From assembly GCA_021824055.1 (NCBI GenBank), contig JAKALV010000233.1:1-5415 (forward strand): a stretch of DNA of 5,415 bases. Direction: 5' to 3'. How positions within the stretch are numbered: position 1 is the stretch's first letter; every line of letters begins with the position of its first letter. This DNA is from Acidobacteriota bacterium (GTDB lineage: Bacteria; Acidobacteriota; Vicinamibacteria; Vicinamibacterales; SCN-69-37). Shown piece after piece: positions 1-5,408 of the stretch. The position numbers and the translations under genes were made by a program. Below the pieces are notes generated by a model, which saw nothing but the letters and a program-made list of their open reading frames with translations, ran no database searches and had not been told where the DNA came from.

Positions 1-50
1 CCCATCGTGCCGCCGATTGCGCCCGCGCCCCAGACCAGAAATCGCATCAT
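1..50 (-). CDS. Ketopantoate reductase-like Rossmann protein, N-terminal fragment
   Basis: Only the first 16 or so codons are in the window; the gene runs off its left edge. The reading MMRFLVWGAGAIGGTMG is a first beta strand followed by the dinucleotide-binding glycine loop GxGxxGG. The AGAIGG form is typical of 2-dehydropantoate 2-reductase (PanE/ApbA) relatives, which reduce ketopantoate with NADPH in the cytoplasm; many paralogues act on other 2-oxo acids. I placed the start at the ATG at 50; the ATG at 47 or a GTG at 62 in the same frame are equally possible, and no strong ribosome-binding site decides between them. It begins 25 bases after the stop of the creatininase-family gene on the same strand, so the two are probably co-transcribed. 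Another NAD(P)-binding family starting with the same motif cannot be excluded from so short a fragment. Confidence 0.6.
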   Translation of the reverse strand, partial: MMRFLVWGAGAIGGTM

Positions 51-75
51 CGCATCCGTCACGCGGGCGTGAGCA

Positions 76-786
76 TTACGCCGCGTTGCCCCACGAGCCC
101 GCGAGCAGCGCGCGCGTCTCGTCGACGGCCACCTGCCAGAGGGCGAGCATGTCCTCGTCGGAGCGCTGGTACCGCCCGCCGTAGTTGCCGTCGCCGAGGT
201 ACGCGCGCAGCGCGGCCGGATCCAGCGCGCGCACGCGCGCGAGGTCCACCATTGGCTGCGGTCCGGACGGCATCTGGACGCCGGGCAGCCGCGTCCAGGG
301 GAAGTTCTCCATCCACGATCCGTGCGACGCCACCGGATCGATGGCCTGGACCTTGGCCCACGTGCGCGGCGCGTTCCACCAGTTATGGAAGAGCACGCGG
401 CAGTCGGCATGGCCGGCGGCCCACTCCTGCGCGAACGGCTGCACGGCGCCGTTGCCGCCGTGGCCGTTGACGATCAGAATGCGGCGAAAGCCGCTGTGCG
501 CCAGGCTGTCGAGGATGTCGCCCACGACGCGCAGGTGCGTCTCGACGCGCAGCGAGACCGTTCCCGGAAACTCGCGGAAGTACGGGGTGACGCCGTACGA
601 CACCACTGGAAACACGGGGATGCCGAGCGGCTCGGCGGCCTCCACCGCGACGCGTTCCGGAAGAATGCAGTCCACGGTCAGCCGCAGGTGGCTGTGCTGC
701 TCGGTGCTGCCGAGCGGCAGCACGGCGCGATCGTCGCGCCGCAGGTACTCGGCCACCTGCATCCAGTTCATGTCGCTGATTCGCAC
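76..786 (-). CDS. Creatininase-family amidohydrolase
   Basis: A protein of 236 residues, the normal size for the creatininase (creatinine amidohydrolase) family: cytoplasmic, metal-dependent enzymes that open cyclic or linear amides. Visible family landmarks are LPLGSTEQH (residues 23-31, metal-ligand candidates E29 and H31), D39, the FPGTVSLR segment (73-80), and NGHGGN (107-112, ligand candidate H109). Where many relatives have HAGExETS, this protein has HGSWMENFPWT (155-165), with H155 and E160 in the corresponding places. The loop after QH is one residue shorter than the usual QHGPHLPLxTD form. NGHGGN lacks the Glu that follows His in true Pseudomonas creatininase (NGHYEN), so creatinine is not assured as substrate; a formamide or other amide is equally possible. 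The start is GTG at 786, chosen because a GGGAG ribosome-binding site lies five bases upstream and an in-frame stop sits at 817-819. An ATG at 771 would remove the conserved RISD opening. It follows the permease by 102 bases and precedes the reductase-like gene by 25. Confidence 0.88.
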   Translation of the reverse strand: MRISDMNWMQVAEYLRRDDRAVLPLGSTEQHSHLRLTVDCILPERVAVEAAEPLGIPVFPVVSYGVTPYFREFPGTVSLRVETHLRVVGDILDSLAHSGFRRILIVNGHGGNGAVQPFAQEWAAGHADCRVLFHNWWNAPRTWAKVQAIDPVASHGSWMENFPWTRLPGVQMPSGPQPMVDLARVRALDPAALRAYLGDGNYGGRYQRSDEDMLALWQVAVDETRALLAGSWGNAA

Positions 787-791
787 GCCGG

Positions 792-796
792 CTCCC
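792..796 (-). promoter_or_regulatory. Shine-Dalgarno site of the creatininase-family gene
   Basis: On the minus strand GGGAG lies five bases before the GTG at 786. It supports the GTG over the internal ATG at 771. It is the only clear Shine-Dalgarno site before a start codon in this window; the other three complete genes have a -10-like box at that distance instead. This fits internal translation initiation on a longer transcript coming from the permease. Confidence 0.6.
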
Positions 797-888
797 GTTC
801 CAGTCCGGACGGAGTGTTACCCAGGTAGCCGCCGATAGTCCACAGGCGCCTGCGCTCCGATCTCGCGCCGCCGGCGAAGGACCCGAGG

Positions 889-2166
889 TTATCCATGACG
901 GCGCGGCCCCGCCTTCGCCAGGTAGAACAATACGCCGCCGATCACGAGGGCGATGATGCCCGACTCGCGCTGCACGGGCGTGGCGCCGGCCAGAATCGCC
1001 ACGCACACCGCCAACGCCACGACGGGAACCACGGGCCCGCCGGGCACGGTGAAGCTCGCGCGGCCCTTGCGGCGCAGCGCGAGCACCGCGGCGGCCGTGC
1101 CGACGTACACGACGAGCCGCGCCACCGCGCTCACGGTGGCCATCGACGCAAACGTGCCCGACAGCGCCAAAACCAGCGTCAACAGCGACGTCAGCACAAT
1201 GGCCACCACGGGCGTGCGAAACGTCGGATGCAGCCCGCCGAAGAACGCCGGCAGATCTCCCTGCTCGGCCAGGCCCAACAGACTGCGCGAACCCGAGACC
1301 GCCGAGCCCATGTTGTTGCCGAGCGTCGACACCGTGGCGCCGACCGTCATCACCAACGCGCCCCACGCGCCCATGAACAGGAGCGACGCGTCCGCGAGCG
1401 GCGTCTTCGATGTCGCGAGACCCGGCAGCGTGCCGATCGACACGACCTGCGCCAGCGTCATCACCAGTCCCGTGACGACAATCGTCATGATCATCGCGAA
1501 CGGCACGGCGCGGCGCGGGTCCCTCGCTTCTCCGGCCGGCACCGGCACGACTTCGTAGCCGCCGTAGGCAAAGATCAAGTAGAGCGCCGGCGCGGAGATG
1601 GGATGCGACAGCAGCGATTCGCCCGGCGCGAGCGATCCCCACGCGACGTGCGGCAATCCGAGCAGGATGAACAGCGTCAACGGCACGAGCTTGCCGACCG
1701 TAAGCACATTGACGACCCATGCGCTCTGCTTGATGCCGCGGATGTTGATCGCGGTCAGAGTGAGGATGATGCAAGTGATCAGGCCCTGCCGCGTCGCGCC
1801 CGACCGCAGCACCGGCCAGTAGTAGCCGAGGGCGTCCGCGAGACCGTTGATCACGGAGGCCCAGCTCGTGACCCGCACGACCCACAACATCCACCCCACT
1901 TCAAATCCGGCGAAGCGGCCGAACGCGTGGTGCGCGTAGATGGCGGCCCCGCCCGTGCCTTCAAATCGCGAACCGGCTTCGGCGAAGCACAACGCGATGC
2001 TCATCGCGAGCAGGCCCACCGAGGCCACGGCCCAGATGCTCCAGTTGCCGAGCTGCGCGAACACCAGCGCCGGCATGAGGAACACGGCGCCGCCCAGCAC
2101 CTGATTCACGCCGAGCGCCGTCAGATCCCACTTCGTCAGCTCGCGCCGCAGACCAACGTCAGACAT
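889..2166 (-). CDS. APC-superfamily amino-acid permease
   Basis: A 425-residue inner-membrane secondary transporter of the amino acid-polyamine-organocation superfamily, expected to import an amino acid or amine using an ion gradient. The N-terminus REL-TKWDLTALGVNQVLGGAVF (about 8-29) is the first helix with the unwound glycine-rich substrate loop of the family. LIFAYGGYE (197-205) followed by AGEARDPRRAVP (211-222) matches the sixth helix and the cytoplasmic E-x-x-x-P-R-R-x-x-P loop. NMGSAVSGSRSLLGLAEQGDLP (285-306) followed by HPTFRTP (313-319) is the loop that normally ends in P..RTP. SFTVPGGP (371-378) is the usual entry to the last hydrophobic segments. About 12 hydrophobic stretches are visible. 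The start is ATG at 2166, with TACAAC ending nine bases upstream and no Shine-Dalgarno site. The stop is at 889. The substrate is not predictable; the neighbouring amidohydrolase suggests a nitrogen compound, which is inference only. Confidence 0.9.
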   Translation of the reverse strand: MSDVGLRRELTKWDLTALGVNQVLGGAVFLMPALVFAQLGNWSIWAVASVGLLAMSIALCFAEAGSRFEGTGGAAIYAHHAFGRFAGFEVGWMLWVVRVTSWASVINGLADALGYYWPVLRSGATRQGLITCIILTLTAINIRGIKQSAWVVNVLTVGKLVPLTLFILLGLPHVAWGSLAPGESLLSHPISAPALYLIFAYGGYEVVPVPAGEARDPRRAVPFAMIMTIVVTGLVMTLAQVVSIGTLPGLATSKTPLADASLLFMGAWGALVMTVGATVSTLGNNMGSAVSGSRSLLGLAEQGDLPAFFGGLHPTFRTPVVAIVLTSLLTLVLALSGTFASMATVSAVARLVVYVGTAAAVLALRRKGRASFTVPGGPVVPVVALAVCVAILAGATPVQRESGIIALVIGGVLFYLAKAGPRRHG

Positions 2167-2175
2167 CGCGAGAGG

Positions 2176-2181
2176 GTTGTA
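2176..2181 (-). promoter_or_regulatory. Putative -10 box of the permease gene
   Basis: On the minus strand TGATACAAC ends nine bases before the ATG at 2166. The hexamer TACAAC differs by one base from the TACAAT found eight bases before the next two starts. No Shine-Dalgarno sequence precedes the ATG, so a leaderless or very short-leader transcript is likely. No convincing -35 stands at 16-17 bases; the repeat unit ACTGCC stands 18 bases upstream. This is weaker than the other two promoters. Confidence 0.45.
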
Positions 2182-2198
2182 TCACGGACAAGAGAGTG

Positions 2199-2286
2199 GG
2201 GCAGTGGGGCAGTGAGGCAGTGAGGCAATGAGGCAATGAGGCAATTGAACTGCCCCATTGCCTCACTGCCCCACTGCCTCACTGCC
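2199..2286. repeat. Octameric inverted repeat forming a 36-bp hairpin
   Basis: Six consecutive 8-bp units fill 2199-2246: GGGCAGTG twice, AGGCAGTG once, AGGCAATG twice, AGGCAATT once. Their complements (CCATTGCC, TCACTGCC, CCACTGCC, TCACTGCC) follow to 2286. Bases 2208-2243 pair with 2251-2286 around a 7-base loop, with only three A/C mismatches on the plus strand (2239/2255, 2228/2266, 2223/2271). On the minus strand each of these is U opposite G, so a minus-sense RNA can pair all 36 positions. The element sits between the GcvT-like gene and the permease and overlaps the last seven codons and stop of the former. There is no T-run after it, so it is not a classical intrinsic terminator; it may stabilise the 3' end, act as a weak terminator, or be a passenger repeat. 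Confidence 0.85.
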
Positions 2287-3510
2287 TAACTTAGTTGGCA
2301 TTTCTGTCTTTCGCCGCGGATTGAAGAACGGCGTGTCGACGATCGTGGCGCCGACAAAGTGGCGAACCGCGTCGACGGTGTGTTCGATCTCGACGCGCGC
2401 GCCAGCGATGGCGTGGGCGGCGTCGATCGTGGCGAGACCGATCATCTTCTTGAGGATCGGCGACCAGGTCGACGATGTCATGCGGCCGACCTGGCGGCCG
2501 GCGGCGCGGACGGGCACCGCCTCGCGCGACGCGGTCGCGCTGGCGAGCGGCGGCAGCCCCGCCGCCTCGTAGAGCCGCTCGACGTCCGGCCACTGCACCT
2601 GAACGCCGACGATGCGCCGGCGCGAGCCGCGCGTGTGCTCGGCTGCCAACGCCTCGCGCCCGATGAAGCGCTCCTTGTTGAAGTCAACGAGCCGGCCGAG
2701 GCCCATCTCGAGCGGCGAATACCGCTCGCTGGCGGTCCTCGCCTTCTTCGCGCTGACGAAATCGACGTCGATGAGCCGCAGACCGGCTTCCACTCGCGCC
2801 ACGTCCAGCGCCAGCAGCCCCGCCGGCTTGAGGTTGAACGCCGCGCCGCCCGCGACAATCGCGTCCCACACTTTCGGCGCGTCCTCGCGGCGCATCCATA
2901 CTTCGTAACCCAGATCGCCGGTGTAGCCGGTGCGCGAGATGTCGACGTTCGCGCCCGCGATCACCGCGGCCGTCACGCGGAAATACTTCAGCGCGTCGAT
3001 GCTGACGCTCGCGGCTCCGCCGGCCGGCGCCTCCACCACGGCGTTGAGCACCGCCGCGGAGGTCGGCCCCTGCAGCGCCAGCGCGGCGATCTCATCCGAG
3101 ACGTCGTCGATCTCGACCTCGAGCCCCGCCGCGTTCTGCCGGAACCAGCGCAGGTTCGGCTCCGCGGCCGTCCATCGAAATCGCTGCTCCGCGAGCCGGC
3201 TGACGGTGCCATCGTCGATCACGTGGCCGTGCTCGTCGCACCAGGGCGTGTAGATCACCTGGCCCAAGTCGAGCCGCACGACGTCGCGCGTGATCAGGCG
3301 GTCGACAAATGCTGCGGCGTCCCGGCCCGCCACGATGTATTTGAAGAGCGGCGACACGTCCAGCAGCGCGGCGGCGTTGCGGATGGCGTTGTACTCGTGC
3401 TCGTGATGCGGCTCGTAGGCGCTGACGGCATAGTAGCCGGCCCATTCGCGATAGCTCAGGCTCTTGCAGAGCGCCAGCGTCTTCTCGTGAAACGCGGTCC
3501 CGACGGGCAT
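2263..3510 (-). CDS. GcvT-fold aminomethyltransferase-family protein
   Basis: A 415-residue cytoplasmic protein of the GcvT/DmdA folate-binding family, whose members transfer a one-carbon unit from a methylated amine or sulfur substrate to tetrahydrofolate. Landmarks are EYNAIRNAAALLDVSPLFK (39-57), the acidic pair in GHVIDDG (95-101) where GcvT has its catalytic Asp, LALQGPTSA (144-152), SRTGYTGDLGYEVW (192-205, with E203 at the expected folate-contact position), LLALDVARVEAGL (232-244), FIGREAL (282-288), and a C-terminal barrel ending in VDTPFFNPRRK (391-401). It is longer than classical glycine-cleavage T protein (about 365 residues), has IDDGTV rather than IDDLIV, and no gcvH or gcvP is nearby. 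It is therefore probably a paralogue acting on another methylated substrate. The frame is open back to 3561, but those 17 codons are repeat sequence and promoter; ATG 3510 lies eight bases after TACAAT. Residues 409-415 and the TGA are encoded by the hairpin repeat. Confidence 0.87.
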   Translation of the reverse strand: MPVGTAFHEKTLALCKSLSYREWAGYYAVSAYEPHHEHEYNAIRNAAALLDVSPLFKYIVAGRDAAAFVDRLITRDVVRLDLGQVIYTPWCDEHGHVIDDGTVSRLAEQRFRWTAAEPNLRWFRQNAAGLEVEIDDVSDEIAALALQGPTSAAVLNAVVEAPAGGAASVSIDALKYFRVTAAVIAGANVDISRTGYTGDLGYEVWMRREDAPKVWDAIVAGGAAFNLKPAGLLALDVARVEAGLRLIDVDFVSAKKARTASERYSPLEMGLGRLVDFNKERFIGREALAAEHTRGSRRRIVGVQVQWPDVERLYEAAGLPPLASATASREAVPVRAAGRQVGRMTSSTWSPILKKMIGLATIDAAHAIAGARVEIEHTVDAVRHFVGATIVDTPFFNPRRKTEMPTKLGSEAVGQ

Positions 3511-3518
3511 TGCTGCAC

Positions 3519-3546
3519 ATTGTAGCTGCAGTGTTAGAGGGGCAAA
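3519..3546 (-). promoter_or_regulatory. Promoter of the GcvT-like gene, probably leaderless
   Basis: On the minus strand TTTGCC (3541-3546), a 16-base spacer and TACAAT (3519-3524) lie eight bases before the ATG at 3510. A start of transcription at the usual distance from the -10 box would fall on or next to the ATG, and there is no Shine-Dalgarno site. The -35-like hexamer is part of the first octamer repeat unit. The spacer shares TAACnnTGCAG with the opposing promoter at identical positions. Confidence 0.6.
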
Positions 3547-3629
3547 GGGGCAAAGAGACAAAGGGGCAATGAAGAGCTTAGAGACAGACTGTCTCTTGGC
3601 CTTTCATTGCCCCTTTGCCCCTTTGGCTC

Positions 3630-3657
3630 TTTGCCTCATTAACGGTGCAGATACAAT
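3630..3657 (+). promoter_or_regulatory. Promoter of the FAD oxidoreductase gene, probably leaderless
   Basis: TTTGCC (3630-3635), a 16-base spacer and TACAAT (3652-3657) lie eight bases before the GTG at 3666. This is the same geometry, to the base, as the promoter on the other strand. The bases between the box and the start (GAGCCGTC) hold no Shine-Dalgarno site. The ATG at 3656-3658 overlaps the box but opens a frame of only eight codons and is not the gene start. Confidence 0.6.
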
Positions 3658-3665
3658 GAGCCGTC

Positions 3666-5267
3666 GTGTCGACCAAGTATGACGCCATCGTGATCGGCGG
3701 CGGCCACAACGGGCTCGTGGCGGCGGCCTACCTCGCGCGGGCGGGCCGCAAGGTGCTGGTGCTCGAGCGGCGGCATGTGCTGGGCGGCGCGGCCGTCACG
3801 GAAGAAGTCTTTCCGGGCTTCAAGTTCTCGGTGTGTTCGTACGTGGTCTCGCTGCTCCGGCCCGAGATCATTCGCGACCTGGAGCTGGCGAGGCACGGGC
3901 TCGAGATCCTGCCGCTTGACGGCACGTTTACGCCGATGCCGGACGGCGACTATCTGTGGCGCGTGAACGATCACGCCGCGACGTACCGGGAAATCGCGCG
4001 CCACTCGAAGATTGACGCCGAAGCCTACGACGAGTACGGCCGGGCGATGGTGGAGATGGGCCGGTTCGCGAAGCCGATGCTCGCCATGACGCCGCCCGAT
4101 CCGTTTTCGCCGAAGCTGGCGGACCTCAAGGCGCTGCGCGATCTGCTCGCGCGGTTCCGCGCGATGCCGGGCGACGACCGCTACAACCAGGTGCAGCTCT
4201 TCACGATGAGCGCGGTCGACTTTCTCGATCAGTGGTTCGAGACCGACGTGCTCAAGGCGACGATGGCCGCGTCGGGCATCATCGGCACGTTTCTCGGCGT
4301 GCGGTCGCCGGGAACCGCCTACGTGCTGCTGCACCACTACATGGGCGACATCGACGGCGCGTTCCGCTCGTGGGGGCTTGCCAAGGGCGGCACCGGCATG
4401 CTGTCGAACGCGATTGCCGCCGCGGCGCGCGCCGCGGGCGCAAAGATCCGCACCGAGGCGCCGGTGAGCAAGATCCTCGTGAGCGGCCGCACCGCCACCG
4501 GCGTCGTGCTCGAAAACGGCGACTACCACCTCGCCGACGTCGTCCTGTCCAGCGTGGACCCGCGGCTCACCTTCACGAAGATGGTGGGCCACGCGCATCT
4601 GCCCGCCGATTTTGTCGAAGACCTCGGCCACTACAAGTACCGCGGTTCGTCCGGCAAGGTGAACCTTGCGCTCGACGCGCTGCCCGACTTCACGAGCCTG
4701 CCCGGCGCCGGCGCGCACCTGCGCGGCGCGATGTCGATCTCGCCGAGCGTCGACTACATGGAACGCGCGTATGACGACGCGAAGTACGGCCGCTTCTCGC
4801 GTCGGCCCTACATCGACATCGTCATTCCGAGCCTCACCGATCCGTCCGTCGCCCCGCCCGGCAAACATGTGATGTCGTGCTTCGTGCAATATGCGCCGTA
4901 CGATCTATGGGACGAAGCGTCGGGCGCGCCCGCCAACTGGGACGACCATCGCGACGCGTTCGGCGACGCGGTCGTTGACGCCATCGCGGAGTACGCCCCG
5001 AACATCAGGAACATCATCAAACACCGGCAGGTGCTGACGCCGCTCGACATCGAGCGCGACTTCGGCCTGACCGAAGGCAACATCTTCCAGGGCGAGCTCT
5101 CGCTCGAGCAGTTGTTCTTCATGCGCCCGGCGCCCGGCTGGGCGCAGTACCGGACCCCGATCCGCAAGCTCTACATGTGCGGCTCGGCCACGCATCCCGG
5201 CGGCGGCATCATGGGCGCGCCCGGGAAGAACGCGGCACTGCGGGTTATTGCGGAGACAAAGAAGTGA
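3666..5267 (+). CDS. FAD-dependent oxidoreductase, PYROXD2/phytoene-desaturase-like
   Basis: A 533-residue flavoprotein of the amine oxidase/phytoene desaturase (CrtI-like) group, closest in appearance to bacterial relatives of PYROXD2; length is normal for that group. YDAIVIGGGHNGLVAAAYLARAG (residues 5-27) is the FAD-binding beta-alpha-beta fold with the GGGHNG loop. E34 ends the second strand, and the LGGAAVTEE segment (39-47) continues the flavin site. GGTGMLSNAIAAAARAAGAKI (about 241-261) is the second conserved flavin segment. The C-terminus LYMCGSATHPGGG (502-514) followed by GAPGKNAA is the closing flavin motif. No signal peptide or membrane helix is visible. Members dehydrogenate or isomerise hydrophobic substrates, and many are uncharacterised; no carotenoid genes are nearby, so a carotenoid role is not indicated. 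The start is GTG 3666: it is the only start upstream of the Rossmann strand in frame and stands eight bases after TACAAT. It is divergent from the GcvT-like gene and bracketed by direct repeats. Confidence 0.9.
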   Translation: MSTKYDAIVIGGGHNGLVAAAYLARAGRKVLVLERRHVLGGAAVTEEVFPGFKFSVCSYVVSLLRPEIIRDLELARHGLEILPLDGTFTPMPDGDYLWRVNDHAATYREIARHSKIDAEAYDEYGRAMVEMGRFAKPMLAMTPPDPFSPKLADLKALRDLLARFRAMPGDDRYNQVQLFTMSAVDFLDQWFETDVLKATMAASGIIGTFLGVRSPGTAYVLLHHYMGDIDGAFRSWGLAKGGTGMLSNAIAAAARAAGAKIRTEAPVSKILVSGRTATGVVLENGDYHLADVVLSSVDPRLTFTKMVGHAHLPADFVEDLGHYKYRGSSGKVNLALDALPDFTSLPGAGAHLRGAMSISPSVDYMERAYDDAKYGRFSRRPYIDIVIPSLTDPSVAPPGKHVMSCFVQYAPYDLWDEASGAPANWDDHRDAFGDAVVDAIAEYAPNIRNIIKHRQVLTPLDIERDFGLTEGNIFQGELSLEQLFFMRPAPGWAQYRTPIRKLYMCGSATHPGGGIMGAPGKNAALRVIAETKK

Positions 5268-5274
5268 ACATTGT

Positions 5275-5408
5275 TAAAGGGGCAAAGGGGCAAAGAGCCA
5301 AAGGGGCAATGAAGAGCTCATTGCACGCTGTTCTTCTACAGCCTCCGACGTTCAGTAAGCCCCTGATCTTCATTGGCCCTTTTGCCCCTTTGTCTCTTTG
5401 CCCCTTTA
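5275..5408. repeat. Third octamer inverted repeat, downstream of the FAD gene
   Basis: A left arm (5275-5315) of TAAAGGGG and GGCAAAGG-type 8-bp units ending in CAATGAAGA is mirrored by a right arm (5367-5408). There are five mismatches and one extra base, and the arms enclose a 51-base loop with no recognisable gene. Three of the mismatches would be G-U pairs in the transcript of the FAD gene. Bases 5276-5320 repeat 3536-3580 with 42 of 45 identical. It begins eight bases after the TGA of the FAD gene; a 3'-end or terminator role is possible but there is no clear T-run at the end of the stem. Confidence 0.85.

Larger units (their letters stand above)
3519..3657. repeat. 139-bp palindrome with octamer repeats between divergent genes
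   Basis: Two 69-base arms (3519-3587 and 3589-3657) are mirror complements around A3588 without any gap; by hand alignment 55 of 69 positions match. The centre is a perfect AGAGACAG-A-CTGTCTCT. Moving out, each arm holds CAATGAA, then GGCAAAGG-type 8-bp units, then TAACnnTGCAG, and ends exactly with the TACAAT box of the gene on that side. It fills nearly the whole space between the divergent GcvT-like and FAD genes. It could extrude as a cruciform, bind a symmetric regulator, or be a repeat element that carried or created two promoters. It lies upstream of both expected transcription starts, so it acts as DNA rather than RNA unless it is read through. Confidence 0.9.

Noticed and set aside
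383..1894. A 503-codon open frame on the minus strand spanning the permease and amidohydrolase
   Set aside because: It is out of frame with two clearly conserved proteins, its translation is rich in Arg, Ala and Gly without any family motif, and it crosses the intergenic gap. It is a high-GC shadow frame.
2199..2286. Classical Rho-independent terminator
   Set aside because: The stem is long and stable, but no T-run follows it on the minus strand (the next bases read CACTCTCTTGTCC), so the standard terminator pattern is not met.
3511..3561. N-terminal extension of the GcvT-like protein to 3561
   Set aside because: The 17 extra codons are read from the octamer repeat and the TACAAT promoter (giving a SLCPFAPL-type peptide) and have no counterpart in the family. 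ATG 3510 stands directly before the conserved region.
3536..3640. CRISPR array or tandem regulator-binding array
   Set aside because: The units are 8 bp, contiguous and without spacers, and are arranged as an inverted repeat. No cas gene is present.
3656..3682. ATG overlapping the -10 box upstream of the FAD gene
   Set aside because: It opens only an eight-codon frame ending at a TGA inside the FAD gene and in a different frame. The gene start is GTG 3666.
3639..4889. A 416-codon open frame on the minus strand opposite the FAD gene
   Set aside because: Its composition is dominated by Arg, His, Val and Ala, it has no recognisable domain, and it lies opposite a strongly conserved flavoprotein. 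It is a shadow frame. The plus-strand frames at 895-2223 and 2359-3525 were rejected for the same reason.
3536..5408. Insertion sequence or composite transposon carrying the FAD gene
   Set aside because: There is no transposase and I saw no target-site duplication outside the repeats. The direct-repeat bracket is kept only as a possible recombination cassette.
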